Counted from the stretch's first letter, positions 1-9,797 are shown. The stretch: 64,000 bases of DNA from Rhizobium sp. P38BS-XIX (GCF_012641435.1 NZ_JABAIJ010000001.1:930001-994000); one strand, 5' to 3'. The notes: a model not told the origin generated them from the letters alone. Translations and numbers: made by a program.

Positions 1-1596
1 AAACACCATCACGGCGGGCTTCAACATCAAAGTCCGCGCAATCGTCAGACGCTGACGCTGGCCGCCAGAGAGCGATACGCCGCGCTCGCCGACGACGGTG
101 GTATATCCTGCCGGAAGGCCGAGAATGTAGTTATGCAACTGAGCGGACTCGGCGGCGCGCTCGATGCGGCCTTCCTTTGCCCACGGGTCGCCATAGGCAA
201 TGTTGTTTTCGATGCTTGTGGTGAACAGGAACGAATCCTGCTGCACGACGGCAACGTTCTGTCTGAGCGACTGCAGTGTCGCCTTGTCGATATCCTGTCC
301 GTCGATCGTGATGCGGCCCGAAGTGACATCGTAGAAGCGCGGGATCAGGTGAGCGATGGTGGACTTGCCGCTGCCCGGCGGTCCGACGATCCCGATCGTC
401 TCGCCACGTCGCGCCTCGAAAGAGACATTACTCAGCACTTGCCGCTTTTCCGGACCCGGATAGCTGAAGCTGACATTGTCGAAGCGCAAGGTGCCTTCGG
501 TCACGACGAGCGGCTTTGCGTCAGGCGCGTCCTTGATCGGAATATCGAGATCGAGCAGCTCAAACAAACGCGAGCCGCAGGTGGATGCGCGTGCGAAAGC
601 GTTGACCATCAATCCGAGCTGGCGCACCGGCATCTGTAGGATTGTCATGAAGGTCAGGAACGAGGCGAGCGTGCCCACGCTGATGCTGCCGGCAATCACC
701 TTCAAGCCGCCGACCCAGAGGACGAGGCCCATCGAGATGAAGAAGGATAGGTTCATCGCGCTGGTGTTCATGACGCGAATGCCGACACGACGGTGCGCAA
801 GCGTCAGTGCATTGTGCGATGCCTCGTCGAATTTCATGATCTCATGCAGCTGGGCCGCAAAAGCACGAACGACGCGGATGCCGCCGAGATTTTCTTCCAT
901 GACGCGCGTGAGCACCGAAAGGCGCTCCTGCAGATCGAGCCAGGTGGCGCGCAGACGAAGCTGCGTTACGGAGGACCGCCAGGCTACGAAAGGCACGAAG
1001 CTCAGCGCAAGCAGGCCGAGGACCACATCCGTCGATAGCAGCATGTAGGCGCCGACGCCGATCAGCATGGTGAGCAGCACAGTGCGCACGAGAGCGGTGG
1101 AGAAATACATGCGCACGCCTTCCAGATCGAGAAGGCCAACGGTGATCAGGTCGCCGGAATGCACTTTGTCGTGGAAGCTGAAGGAGAGCTGCTGGATCTT
1201 CTCGTAACAGGCAAGCCTGAGTTCGTAGCCCATATGGTGGACCACGGACTCGCTGTAGTAGTTTTGCACCATCGTAAACAGGCCGCGCAGAACGCTGACC
1301 ACGAGCAGAAGAAGCGCTGTCGTCATCAGGGCGCTCTCGGCGATCTGGCCTGCCGCACCGCCGGCAACCGCCGTTTGCGTTTGGTCAACGGCTCGACCAA
1401 GCAGGCGCGGTATCGTCAGCTGCAACGTTGCAGCTACAAAAGTTGCCCCAATCGCGAGGCTGGTTTGCCAGGGATGTCGCACCGTCATGTGGGTGATGCG
1501 CACGATCGTCGAGAGACCTCGCCCCCAACCGGCCGCATTGACATGCGCTTGCGAAACCAAAGACTTCGCCGCGCTTCTTGATGAATCGCTGCTCAC
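1..1596 (-). CDS. ABC transporter, fused permease/ATPase (3' end cut by window edge)
   Basis: The first 532 residues of an exporter-type half-transporter are visible. An N-terminal membrane domain of about 330 residues is followed by a nucleotide-binding domain with a Walker A (GPPGSGKST), a Q-loop and a complete LSGGQRQR signature near the window edge; Walker B lies beyond base 1. Family members (MsbA/lipid-A or multidrug exporters) are about 600 residues, so roughly 60-70 residues are missing. No ATG precedes the homologous part. A GTG at 1596 with GGA about ten bases upstream is the best start after the in-frame stop at 1651-1653. Substrate cannot be told from sequence; Walker A has P in place of the more usual N or S. 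Confidence 0.9.
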   Translation of the reverse strand, partial: MSSDSSRSAAKSLVSQAHVNAAGWGRGLSTIVRITHMTVRHPWQTSLAIGATFVAATLQLTIPRLLGRAVDQTQTAVAGGAAGQIAESALMTTALLLLVVSVLRGLFTMVQNYYSESVVHHMGYELRLACYEKIQQLSFSFHDKVHSGDLITVGLLDLEGVRMYFSTALVRTVLLTMLIGVGAYMLLSTDVVLGLLALSFVPFVAWRSSVTQLRLRATWLDLQERLSVLTRVMEENLGGIRVVRAFAAQLHEIMKFDEASHNALTLAHRRVGIRVMNTSAMNLSFFISMGLVLWVGGLKVIAGSISVGTLASFLTFMTILQMPVRQLGLMVNAFARASTCGSRLFELLDLDIPIKDAPDAKPLVVTEGTLRFDNVSFSYPGPEKRQVLSNVSFEARRGETIGIVGPPGSGKSTIAHLIPRFYDVTSGRITIDGQDIDKATLQSLRQNVAVVQQDSFLFTTSIENNIAYGDPWAKEGRIERAAESAQLHNYILGLPAGYTTVVGERGVSLSGGQRQRLTIARTLMLKPAVMVF

Positions 1597-1829
1597 GCTT
1601 TTTATCCAGGTATTTTCAAAACGAGGCGGCCCGGAAATCGGGTTCGTATCTCACGATGTCTATTGATGGGATGAATTTTGCCGATTCCGTGACCACGTTC
1701 AAGAGTCAATTGGTCACAAGTCCCACGCGAACGTTAGATTGCGTGTTCGAAAAAAAAACGAAAGAGGGTGTCGGAACGGCGAAAGGCGAGACGTCCTTTG
1801 TCCGAGACCCAAACAGCACGGAGGAAATC

Positions 1830-2486
1830 ATGCGCAAGGTCATAGCAGCCACATTCGTCAGCCTCGATGGCATCATGCAGGCGCCCGGCGGACCCCAGGA
1901 AGATCCAACCGGAGGCTTTCAGCATGGCGGATGGACATTCCACTATTTCGACGAGGCGACCGGCAAGGCGCTTTTCGAGGTCTTCGAGAAACCATTCGAC
2001 CTGCTGCTCGGACGAAAGACCTACGATATATTTGCCGCTCATTGGCCGCATGCGGGCGATGACGACCCCATCGCCAGGCAGTTCAATACGATCACCAAAT
2101 ATGTCGCGACGCGCGGAGAGGGGAAGCTGGCCTGGAACAATAGCCGTTCGCTCGGCCCCGACGTCGTTGCGGCTATCAAGCAGTTGAAGGCAGGCGAGGG
2201 GCCGGATTTGCTTATCCAGGGTAGCAGCGATCTCATCCAGACGCTGCTCAGCAACGGCCTGATCGACGAGTTCAGCATCCTCACGTTTCCGCTTCTACTG
2301 GGCGGCGGCAAAAAGCTGTTTGGCGACGGCACAATTCCATTGGCCATGAAACTGCTGCGCACGCAGATTTCCCCGACCGGCGTCATCATGGCGACGTATC
2401 AGCCTGATGGACCTGTCAAGACCGGCTCGTTTGCCCTGCCTGATCCTTCTGAGGAAGAGGTCGAGCGCCGTAAGCGTCTCGACTAA
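1830..2486 (+). CDS. Dihydrofolate-reductase-fold family protein (RibD C-terminal like)
   Basis: A 218-residue protein starts at the ATG at 1830, directly behind a strong GGAGG. The start MRKVIAATFVSLDG, then LLGRKTYDIF and LIQGSSDL...LIDEF, are hallmarks of the RibD_C/DHFR-like YyaP/YwjB family. These probably bind NADPH and reduce an unknown pterin- or pyrimidine-like substrate in the cytoplasm. The reading frame stays open upstream to 1578, but that stretch has no Shine-Dalgarno and overlaps the ABC gene start. It is divergent from the ABC transporter and convergent with the LysR gene. The charged C-terminal tail of about 25 residues is longer than the core fold. The family is clear; the substrate is not known. 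Confidence 0.85.
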   Translation: MRKVIAATFVSLDGIMQAPGGPQEDPTGGFQHGGWTFHYFDEATGKALFEVFEKPFDLLLGRKTYDIFAAHWPHAGDDDPIARQFNTITKYVATRGEGKLAWNNSRSLGPDVVAAIKQLKAGEGPDLLIQGSSDLIQTLLSNGLIDEFSILTFPLLLGGGKKLFGDGTIPLAMKLLRTQISPTGVIMATYQPDGPVKTGSFALPDPSEEEVERRKRLD

Positions 2487-2505
2487 GCCTCGGTACGATC
2501 GTGCC

Positions 2506-3375
2506 TCAGACTTCGCGAAGACACCTTATGACTTCGCGAAGTCCCTTGGTCAGATGCTTGTCCCGGCGCATCGCCATACCGAGTTCACGCACAAGCCGTG
2601 GGCGAACAGGCGATGTTGTCAGGACAGCCGAACTGCCGCCATTCACCGCCATGCTCGGCAGAATGGACCAGCCAATTCCGGCCGCCACGAGTTCCTTGAT
2701 GGCCTCGACGCTGCCGAATTCCATGGCAGGTTCTGCCCGGATACCCGCCGCCATGAACCAGTTGTCGGTCGCGCGCCTGGTGTTTCCACCTTCATAGAGC
2801 ATCAGCGTCTTGTCTCTCATGAATTCCGCATCCGGACCCGCTGTCGGCATTGAACTGCCTTTCGGCGCCACGGCCAGAAGCTCGTCGTGATAAAACGGCT
2901 CGATCTCGAGCGAACGGCCGGAGGCGGGCAGGGTGACCACCGCCAGGTCCAGCCTGTTGGCTTCGATATCGCGCAATATGTCGTCGGTATTTCCGATGCG
3001 AACGATGATCTCCAACCCCGGCATGCGCTTCTTTGCGGCGGCAATCGCTCGAGGTAGCAGGTGAATCGATGCTGTGCCGCCGCTGCCGATGCGAACGCGG
3101 CCAATCGCCCCTTCGCGATAAGGCGCCATTGCCTCTTCGGCTGTCGCGCAACCTTCCAATATGCGGCGTGCATGCTCAAGCAGTTCCAAGCCTGCGGGAG
3201 ATGGTTGCGCTCGCCGGCCCACACGCTCGATCAGCCGCACGCCAAGGCGCTGCTCCAACAGCTTTACCTGCAGACTAACGGCGGGCTGTGTCAGTCCTGC
3301 CTTCTCTGCCGCTGCGGTAAAGCTGCCAAGATCGATAACGCTGACAAAGGCGGCCAGTTGATCGAGGTTCAACAT
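2506..3375 (-). CDS. LysR-family transcriptional regulator
   Basis: A 289-residue protein with an N-terminal winged helix-turn-helix (about residues 1-60: LDQLAAFVSVIDLGSFTAAAEKAGLTQPAVS) and a periplasmic-binding-like effector domain (about 90-285). The ATG at 3375 is preferred over the TTG one codon upstream because AGGAA lies eight bases before it. That ribosome site sits inside a palindrome at 3384-3405, as expected for an autoregulated LysR protein. It is divergent from a DUF1127 gene, its most obvious target candidate. Effector and regulon cannot be read from sequence. Confidence 0.92.
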   Translation of the reverse strand: MLNLDQLAAFVSVIDLGSFTAAAEKAGLTQPAVSLQVKLLEQRLGVRLIERVGRRAQPSPAGLELLEHARRILEGCATAEEAMAPYREGAIGRVRIGSGGTASIHLLPRAIAAAKKRMPGLEIIVRIGNTDDILRDIEANRLDLAVVTLPASGRSLEIEPFYHDELLAVAPKGSSMPTAGPDAEFMRDKTLMLYEGGNTRRATDNWFMAAGIRAEPAMEFGSVEAIKELVAAGIGWSILPSMAVNGGSSAVLTTSPVRPRLVRELGMAMRRDKHLTKGLREVIRCLREV

Positions 3376-3383
3376 CAAAAGAA

Positions 3384-3405
3384 TTCCTTATGCATTGCAT
3401 AGGAA
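3384..3405. promoter_or_regulatory. Probable LysR box between lysR-type gene and DUF1127 gene
   Basis: TATGC-ATT-GCATA (3389-3401) is a perfect interrupted inverted repeat with the T-N11-A layout of LysR operators. It is flanked by TTCCT and AGGAA, giving a 22-base near-symmetric site. It covers the Shine-Dalgarno of the LysR gene and lies about 80 bases before the DUF1127 start. Binding is inferred from the layout. Confidence 0.5.
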
Positions 3406-3480
3406 TCATAAGCTTCATTCACAAGAAGCGCCAGTGCATCCTGATCCCATCTGAAATGTGGGTAATCGGAGACTGGGCAG

Positions 3481-3705
3481 ATGGCGATCGATACGGAAAG
3501 AATGGCGGCTGTGATGCCCGCTGCGGGCAGGGGCGCAAGCGGCTCAGGACTATTAAAGCGCAGCTGGGCAGCCTTCCAATCCTATCTGGAAAAGAGAAGA
3601 ACGAGGCGGGATCTGCGTGAGCTGACAGACAGTGAGCTTGTGGATATCGGTGTCACACGCGCGGAAGCGCGGATCGAAATCAGCAAATCGTGGTTTTGGA
3701 GCTGA
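3481..3705 (+). CDS. DUF1127 small protein
   Basis: A 74-residue protein with the C-terminal DUF1127 signature: the W..F..YLEKRRTRRDLRELTDSELVDIGVTRAEA segment (about residues 29-63) then an aromatic tail ending SWFWS. Such proteins are small, arginine-rich and common in rhizobia; some bind RNA or affect phosphate and carbon metabolism, but this one has no assigned role. TCGGAG lies about nine bases before the ATG. The gene is divergent from the LysR regulator and shares its palindrome-bearing intergenic region. Confidence 0.85.
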   Translation: MAIDTERMAAVMPAAGRGASGSGLLKRSWAAFQSYLEKRRTRRDLRELTDSELVDIGVTRAEARIEISKSWFWS

Positions 3706-3983
3706 AGGACCTTAATATATTGAAAAATTGGATAATTATCTCAATAGCTCTCGAGAATTTTGAATGCAGGCGTTCTGATTCCTGAAATTATGCCACGTCA
3801 GCCGAGGTTGGCACCCATAAAGCGGCCCGGGAAAGACCTTCACATAAATCTTTTTTCATGGCGTCGTTCTTGTTTCCGCCATAGATTTGCCCGATCCATC
3901 TCTCGCGAAAGCTGCCGGCTGCCTCATTCGGCCCTCGCTCTTCGCCTTATCCCGAAAATCAATCGAAGAGACTGCAAAAATCC

Positions 3984-4838
3984 ATGCTCAAGACGACCTC
4001 CTTGCTCCTCGCAACGGCAATCTCAGCCGCATCGTTTTTCGCTACCGTTACGATGGCGGAAGCCGGGCAGGCCAGCTATCTCGTGGATGCAAAGAGCGGC
4101 CAGGTGCTGGAGGCGACAAACCAGGACGAGCTGAACTATCCCGCGTCGCTGACGAAGATGATGACGCTCTATCTCGCATTCGAAGCCTTGCATGACGGCC
4201 GGCTGAAATGGGATCAGAAGCTGACCATGTCGGAAAATGCCGAAAGCAAGGAACCGTTCAAGCTCGCCGTCGGCGCCGGCCGTAAAGTGACCGTACGCGA
4301 AGCTGTGGAAGGGATTGTCGTTCTCTCCGCCAACGACGCTGCGGTGGCGATCGGTGAGCAGCTGGCCGGCAGCGAAGATGCATTCGGCAAGATCATGACC
4401 GAAAAGGCGCATAAGCTCGGCATGAGTAACACTGTCTTCAAGAATCCATCGGGCCTGCCGGATCCGGAGCAGATGACGACGGCGCGTGATATGGCGACAC
4501 TCGGCGTCTCGCTGATGAGGGACTTTCCTCAAGAGTTCAAACTTTTCTCGATGCGCGGCATCAAGTTCCGCGGCATGAAGCTGCGCGGCCACAATAATCT
4601 GATGTACCGCTATGCCGGCGCTGACGGCATCAAGACCGGCTATACCGATGCGTCCGGCTACAATCTCGTGACGTCGGCCACAAAGAACGGCCGCCGCGTC
4701 GTCGGTGTCATCATGGGCGAGAAGACCGCTGAAATCCGCGACGACAAGATGGCGGTCATGCTCGATACGTATCTGACACCAGCCGGAGCGACGGCCACGG
4801 TGTCGACGAACGCTGCGAAGCAGAGCTCGGCAAACTGA
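3984..4838 (+). CDS. D-alanyl-D-alanine carboxypeptidase (class S11, DacF-like)
   Basis: A 284-residue precursor with a Sec signal peptide (about residues 1-27) and all three penicillin-binding motifs: SLTK at 55-58 (nucleophile S55, base K58), SAN at 115-117 and KTG at 217-219. It should trim the terminal D-Ala from peptidoglycan pentapeptides in the periplasm. It is shorter than PBP5 and lacks the C-terminal beta domain and amphipathic anchor, as in DacF-type single-domain enzymes. It stands alone; 3706-3983 upstream holds no gene I can see. Contrast the second carboxypeptidase at 12187, whose motifs are degenerate. Confidence 0.92.
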   Translation: MLKTTSLLLATAISAASFFATVTMAEAGQASYLVDAKSGQVLEATNQDELNYPASLTKMMTLYLAFEALHDGRLKWDQKLTMSENAESKEPFKLAVGAGRKVTVREAVEGIVVLSANDAAVAIGEQLAGSEDAFGKIMTEKAHKLGMSNTVFKNPSGLPDPEQMTTARDMATLGVSLMRDFPQEFKLFSMRGIKFRGMKLRGHNNLMYRYAGADGIKTGYTDASGYNLVTSATKNGRRVVGVIMGEKTAEIRDDKMAVMLDTYLTPAGATATVSTNAAKQSSAN

Positions 4839-5079
4839 GAATTGCCTCTATCGAACGGTTGATCGCCGCGCAAATTGATGTGCGGTGAGGCGGACATAAA
4901 GCCAAATCGGCTGGCCCTCTGATCCATGTACAAATATCAGATAAGATAGATTATGGAACTAAATCGTATAAGGCTGAGTGATGGGATCTCAGCTTTCTTT
5001 GTGTTTTTCAGATAGTTAGCCGAGAGATCCATAAGCGCCGCTCCAATGCTCAGATGCTCTCCTCAGCCCATCCGCGTGC

Positions 5080-5574
5080 TTAGCCGCTTGCCTTGATGCG
5101 GATAACCTTGGCTGCGATCTTCTCGGCCAGCGTTGTCGGATTGCAGGCGAAGATGCTGTCCGGTCGTCCAGCGGCGCACCAGACCTGATCGTAACCCAGC
5201 AGGCTCTCGTCCATGAAGACAGGCAGATCGACGAGATGGCCGATCGGGCCGACGCCGCCGATGGCAAAGCCGGTTTCGTCGCGGACACGGTCGATATCGG
5301 CCCGCTTCAGGCGAACTCCATAGTTTGCCGCAATATAGGCCGTGTCGGCGTTATGGGCGCCGGAGACGAGAAGCAGCGTCAGCCTGTGCGTGTCGGCGTC
5401 AACGAAGACCAGCGACTTGACGATCTGGCCGATATCGCAGCCGGCCGCCTTGGCAGCTTCCTCGGCTGTCCGGGTCGATTGCTCCATACGCTTGATCAGA
5501 ATGTTGAGATGCAGATTGCGCGCGGCCTGTTCGACACGCTCCAGGCTCGAAAGCTTCTTGCCGTCTTCGCTCAT
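5080..5574 (-). CDS. ybaK: YbaK/EbsC-type aminoacyl-tRNA deacylase
   Basis: A 164-residue YbaK/ProX-superfamily domain. Recognisable parts are DIGQIVKSLVFV with the conserved lysine, LLVSGAH, FAIGGVGPIGH and the C-terminal ...CNPTTLAEK. Family members hydrolyse misacylated tRNAs such as Cys-tRNA(Pro) in the cytoplasm. The ATG overlaps the stop of the upstream metallo-hydrolase gene by four bases (ATGA), so the two are translationally coupled. It is the last gene of the metG-tatD-MBL-ybaK run, a setting that fits translation quality control. It could equally be a ProXp-type member with a different tRNA specificity. Confidence 0.88.
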   Translation of the reverse strand: MSEDGKKLSSLERVEQAARNLHLNILIKRMEQSTRTAEEAAKAAGCDIGQIVKSLVFVDADTHRLTLLLVSGAHNADTAYIAANYGVRLKRADIDRVRDETGFAIGGVGPIGHLVDLPVFMDESLLGYDQVWCAAGRPDSIFACNPTTLAEKIAAKVIRIKASG

Positions 5575-6398
5575 AACTCGTCATCCTCCACGTCGAGTTC
5601 GATCTGCATCTGGTCGTAGGCCGGCTCGACATGATCCGGCGTTTCCGCCAGCACGGTTTCATAATCGAGCGGTGTATGCATATGGGTCAAGATGGCGTGC
5701 TTTGGCTTGAGCCGCTCGATCCAGGCGAGTGACTGTTCCAGCGACAGATGGCTTGGATGCGGCCGATACTGCAGGGCGTCGATAATCAGCACGTCGAGAT
5801 TTTGAACTTTTTCAATCGATTCCGGCGGGAAGTCACTGATATCGCTGCAATAAGCGAGTTTACCGATCCGGAAGCCCAGCGAATGAATATCGCCGTGCGT
5901 CTGCTTGTGAGGCCAGAAGCGGATGGGACCGCCTGCCCCATCGATCACAAAGCTTTTATCGAGGCTTTCGATCAGCACGGGACGCACGATTGGCGGATAA
6001 CTGCTGCCGGGCGGCGTTTCCAGGCAGTAGCGAAAGCCCTCGCGAATGCGGTCCATCGTCGGCGCATCGGCATGGATGGGTATGCGCTCATGCGAGATAT
6101 GGAAATATCCGCGCAGGTCGTCGATGCCGTGAATATGGTCGGCATGCGCGTGAGTATAAAGCACGGCGTCAATCGAGCTGACGCCGGCGCGGATCATCTG
6201 CTCACGAAAGTCCGGCCCTGTATCGATGACGACCGTCGTGATGCCGCCATCGGGTGCGATCTGTTCAATGAGAAAAGCCGCGCGCGTGCGACGGTTCTTG
6301 GGATTCTTGGGATCGCAATCGCCCCAGTCACCGGTGATGCGGGGAACGCCCGGCGACGATGAACAGCCCAAAATGGTGAAGCGTCGCCGGTATGTCAC
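5571..6398 (-). CDS. MBL-fold metallo-hydrolase (PhnP/cyclic-phosphate phosphodiesterase-like)
   Basis: A 275-residue metallo-beta-lactamase-fold protein with the metal motif HAHADH in YTHAHADHIHGIDDLRGY (about residues 82-98), a downstream SDISDFP metal-ligand segment and a C-terminal ILTHMHTPLDY. The short N-terminal GCSSSPGVPR is typical of the PhnP/RNase Z-like clade. The start is a GTG at 6398, four bases after the tatD stop, with GAGG in the tatD end. Substrate is probably a cyclic phosphate diester, but no phn genes are nearby. It is constantly found next to tatD and metG in alphaproteobacteria. Confidence 0.88.
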   Translation of the reverse strand: MTYRRRFTILGCSSSPGVPRITGDWGDCDPKNPKNRRTRAAFLIEQIAPDGGITTVVIDTGPDFREQMIRAGVSSIDAVLYTHAHADHIHGIDDLRGYFHISHERIPIHADAPTMDRIREGFRYCLETPPGSSYPPIVRPVLIESLDKSFVIDGAGGPIRFWPHKQTHGDIHSLGFRIGKLAYCSDISDFPPESIEKVQNLDVLIIDALQYRPHPSHLSLEQSLAWIERLKPKHAILTHMHTPLDYETVLAETPDHVEPAYDQMQIELDVEDDEL

Positions 6399-6402
6399 GC
6401 CG

Positions 6403-7185
6403 TCAGATCCTCGTCATCTTCGAGAAGCAACGGAAGGCGTTCGCCGTGGTGATCTCGGCGATTTCATCCATGCTGACGCCGATCGTCTCGGCCAGCACTT
6501 CCGCCGTGTTGACGACATAGGACGGCTCGTTGCGTTTTCCCCGCCACCGCTTTGGCGCGAGGTAAGGCGCGTCGGTCTCCACAAGCAGCCGGTCGTGCGG
6601 GATCGTCTTGGCGATCTCCCGCAGTTCTTCCGATTTCGGAAAGGTCAGGATGCCGGAAAAAGAGATATAACCGCCAAGCTCGACACCGGTCTGGGCAAGG
6701 GCAGGGCCTGCAGAAAAGCAATGCAGGATGAAGGGGAAAGCCCCCTTCCCCATCTCGTCCGTCAGGATCGCAGCCATATCCTCATCGGCGCTGCGGCTGT
6801 GAATGACGAGCGGCAGCTGCGTTTCACGGGCGGCTGCGATGTGGCGCAGGAAGCCGGTCTTCTGGTCTTCAGGTTTGACCGTATCGTAGAAGTAGTCGAG
6901 CCCCGCCTCGCCGATCGCCACTACTTTCTCGTGCTGGTTTGCCAGTCGCACGAGATCCTCGGTCTGGATATCGAGTTCCTGGTCGGCGCTGTTCGGATGC
7001 GTGCCGACGGAGCAGAAAACCGATGGATAGCGCTCGGTGAGAACAAGCAATCCCTCAAGTTTCCTGACCCGGGTTGAAATGGTGACCATCTGCTTGACGC
7101 CCATTTCGTGAGCGCGCGCGACGATGGCGTCACGCTCCTCTTCGAAGTCGGCAAAATCCAGATGGCAATGCGTATCGATCAGCAT
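6403..7185 (-). CDS. tatD: TatD-family metal-dependent DNase/hydrolase
   Basis: A 260-residue amidohydrolase-fold enzyme. Metal ligands are visible in DTHCHLDF (residues 4-11), GEAGLDYFY, VIHSRSADED, HCFSAG and ETDAPYLAP near the C-terminus. TatD proteins are 3'-5' DNA exonucleases, some also acting on RNA or as D-aminoacyl hydrolases, in the cytoplasm. It lies nine bases after the metG stop and four before the MBL hydrolase, within one co-directional run. Confidence 0.92.
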   Translation of the reverse strand: MLIDTHCHLDFADFEEERDAIVARAHEMGVKQMVTISTRVRKLEGLLVLTERYPSVFCSVGTHPNSADQELDIQTEDLVRLANQHEKVVAIGEAGLDYFYDTVKPEDQKTGFLRHIAAARETQLPLVIHSRSADEDMAAILTDEMGKGAFPFILHCFSAGPALAQTGVELGGYISFSGILTFPKSEELREIAKTIPHDRLLVETDAPYLAPKRWRGKRNEPSYVVNTAEVLAETIGVSMDEIAEITTANAFRCFSKMTRI

Positions 7186-7193
7186 GGAAAACC

Positions 7194-8747
7194 TTATTCG
7201 GCGGTCGGCGCGACATAGCGCGGGAAGACCGGCTTCGGAGCTTCCAGCGGCGTTCCGGCAACGAGGCGACCTGCCTCGCCCAGCGCCGTGAAATCGCGCT
7301 TGTCGGCAGGGATTGCAATGAGATCCAGAAGCTTAGCCGAGGATTCCGGCATGAACGGCTGCAGCAGGATACCGATTTGCCGAACGACGTCGGCCGTGAC
7401 GTAAAGCACGGTCGCCATGCGGGCGGGATCGGTCTTCTTCAGCGCCCAGGGCTCCTGGCTCGCGAAATAGCGGTCCGTCTCGGAAACGACGGCGATAATC
7501 GAGGCGAGCGCGCGATGAATAAGCTGCTTGCCCATGTCGTCGCGTGTCGAGGCCAGCAAGCCGTCGGCCTGCGCGAGCAGCGTCTTGTCTTCCTCGGTCA
7601 GCTCACCGCATTCCGGGATCTGGCCGTCGCAGTTCTTGACGATCATCGATAGCGAGCGGCTGGCGAGATTGCCGATGCCGTTCGCAAGGTCGGAGTTGAT
7701 GCGCGTGCCGATCGCCTCTTCGCTATAGCTGCCGTCCTGGCCGAACGAGACTTCGCGCAGGAAGAAATAGCGCACCTGATCGAGACCGAAATGGTTCACG
7801 AGGTTGACCGGATCGACGACATTGCCGAGCGACTTCGACATCTTCTCGCCCTTGTTGAGCAGGAAGCCGTGGGCATAGACCCGCTTCGGCAGCGGCAGCT
7901 TCGCGGACATCAGGAAGGCCGGCCAGTAGACGGCATGGAAGCGGATGATGTCCTTGCCGATGATGTGCAGATCGGCCGGCCAGTATTTCGCACGCGGGTT
8001 GTTCGGATCTTCAAGATAGCCCGTCGCCGTCAGATAGTTCGTCAGCGCGTCGACCCAGACATACATGACGTGAGCCGGGTCGTTTGGCACCTTGATGCCC
8101 CAGTCGAAGGTCGTGCGCGAAACCGAGAGATCCTTCAGCCCGGATTTTACGAAGGAAATGACTTCGTTGCGGCGTTCGGCCGGGCCGATGAAATCCGGGT
8201 TTTCCTCATAGTGCTTCAGCAGCCGGTCCTGATATTCGGAGAGCTTGAAGAAATAGCTTTCCTCCTGCACCCATTCGACCGGCGTACCCTGAGGCCCGTA
8301 GCGCACGCCATCGGCGCGCAGCTCGGTTTCGTTTTCCTGGTAATAGGCCTCGTCGCGCACGGAATACCATCCGGCATAGGAATCCTTGTAGATGTCGCCG
8401 GCATCGGCCATCAGGTTCCAGATGTTCTGGGAGGTCTCGTGGTGGCGCGCCTGCGTCGTGCGGATGAAGTCGTCGTTCGACGCATTCAGCAGCTTACCCA
8501 TCGCCAGAAACTCACCGGAGTTACGGTCCGCGAGCTGCTGCGGCTCCAAGCCCTCGGCGCGTGCCGTCTGCTGCATCTTCTGACCATGCTCGTCCGTGCC
8601 CGTCAGAAAGAAGACGTCACGGCCATCGAGACGCTGGAATCGCGCCATGGCATCGGTGGCAATCAACTCATAGGCATGGCCGATATGCGGCTTGCCGTTG
8701 GGATATGCGATTGCGGTGGTGATGTAGAACGGGGTCTTTTCGGTCAT
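7194..8747 (-). CDS. metG: Methionyl-tRNA synthetase
   Basis: A 517-residue class I aminoacyl-tRNA synthetase that charges tRNA-Met with methionine. The HIGH motif is in [14 protein letters not shown] near residues 14-27 and KMSKSLGNV is near residue 300. It lacks the C-terminal tRNA-binding dimerisation domain of the longer E. coli form, which is normal for alphaproteobacteria. Start ATG at 8747. It heads the metG-tatD-MBL-ybaK run. The opposite strand of this gene is open for a long distance, which is a shadow and not a gene. Confidence 0.97.
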   Translation of the reverse strand: MTEKTPFYITTAIAYPNGKPHIGHAYELIATDAMARFQRLDGRDVFFLTGTDEHGQKMQQTARAEGLEPQQLADRNSGEFLAMGKLLNASNDDFIRTTQARHHETSQNIWNLMADAGDIYKDSYAGWYSVRDEAYYQENETELRADGVRYGPQGTPVEWVQEESYFFKLSEYQDRLLKHYEENPDFIGPAERRNEVISFVKSGLKDLSVSRTTFDWGIKVPNDPAHVMYVWVDALTNYLTATGYLEDPNNPRAKYWPADLHIIGKDIIRFHAVYWPAFLMSAKLPLPKRVYAHGFLLNKGEKMSKSLGNVVDPVNLVNHFGLDQVRYFFLREVSFGQDGSYSEEAIGTRINSDLANGIGNLASRSLSMIVKNCDGQIPECGELTEEDKTLLAQADGLLASTRDDMGKQLIHRALASIIAVVSETDRYFASQEPWALKKTDPARMATVLYVTADVVRQIGILLQPFMPESSAKLLDLIAIPADKRDFTALGEAGRLVAGTPLEAPKPVFPRYVAPTAE

Positions 8748-8996
8748 GTCAGGCAGGGATCCGCTTTTACGGTTGCGTCTCTGTTATTCTTGGCTCCGCT
8801 CGCTTTAGCGCATGTTTGCCGGGAGCGAAACACCAAGTTTCGCGCGCGCAGCATTCGGTTGACCACGAACGCGGCTTGCTTGACAGGCTCCCGCCTCGCC
8901 TTTACCCCTTCGAGAAACCGGAAGCAGGACAGGGATTGCCGTGAAATTCATCGCCATTTGTCGTCGCCTGCCCCACGGCTTCAAGGGGCCGTGATT

Positions 8997-9797
8997 TTGA
9001 GTTTGGTTTCATCCTTTCAGCCGCTTTATTCCGTTTCCGGCTTTTTCGTCGGCATGCTCGTGGGCATAACCGGCGTCGGCGGTGGTTCCCTGATGACGCC
9101 GCTGCTCGTCCTTCTCTTCGGTGTGCATCCGGCGACGGCCGTCGGTACCGATCTGCTCTATGCCGCGATTACAAAGACCGCTGGCACGGCGGTTCACGGC
9201 ATGCATGGGCGTGTCAATTGGAAGGTTGTTGGCCTTCTGGCATCCGGCAGCGTGCCGGCCGCCCTCGCAATGCTGTGGATCATGGCCGGCGTGAACCGCG
9301 AAAGTCCGGCGGTTGCCCACACCATCACGTTGTCTTTAGGCTGTCTCCTGCTTCTGACCGCATTGATGCTGATCTTTCGCGGCCAGATCCTCGGCGCCAT
9401 AAGAAAATGGCGCGGTGAACGCGGCATGATCTCGCCGCGCACCATCGCGTTGCTGACGATTGTCCTCGGCCTGATTCTCGGCATTCTCGTCACCATGACC
9501 TCGGTCGGCGCGGGCGCGCTCGGCGTGACCGTGCTGCTGGTGCTTTACCCGCAAACCGATGTTCGCGAAATTGTCGGTTCCGACATCGTTCATGCTGTCC
9601 CACTGACACTTATCGGCGGCATGGGATATTGGTTCATCGGCGAGATCAACTGGGCGATGCTCTTCGCCCTGCTCGTCGGTTCGATCCCCGGCATCGTCGC
9701 CGGCAGCCTGCTAGCACCGCGCCTGCACGAGCGCTCCGTCCGCATCATCCTGGCCGTCACGCTGGCTGTCGTCGCCTGGAAGCTGATTTTTCCTTAG
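8997..9797 (+). CDS. Sulfite exporter TauE/SafE-family membrane protein
   Basis: About 266 residues, almost all hydrophobic, with roughly eight membrane segments. The TauE/SafE pattern appears in SGFFVGMLVGITGVGGGSLMTP near the N-terminus and again as MTSVGAGALGVTVLL in the second half. Members export sulfite, sulfoacetate or related anions through the inner membrane. The frame is open far upstream across metG, but homology begins near 9010. I chose TTG at 8997 because AAGGGG lies eight bases before it; GTG 8991 is the alternative. It runs against its neighbours, between metG and holB, with no sulfur genes nearby. Confidence 0.85.
   Translation: MSLVSSFQPLYSVSGFFVGMLVGITGVGGGSLMTPLLVLLFGVHPATAVGTDLLYAAITKTAGTAVHGMHGRVNWKVVGLLASGSVPAALAMLWIMAGVNRESPAVAHTITLSLGCLLLLTALMLIFRGQILGAIRKWRGERGMISPRTIALLTIVLGLILGILVTMTSVGAGALGVTVLLVLYPQTDVREIVGSDIVHAVPLTLIGGMGYWFIGEINWAMLFALLVGSIPGIVAGSLLAPRLHERSVRIILAVTLAVVAWKLIFP

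Noticed and set aside
7791..8990. Very long open frame on the plus strand running antisense through metG into the TauE/SafE gene
   Set aside because: It is the mirror of metG codons; homology to TauE/SafE starts only near 9010 and a ribosome site lies just before 8997.
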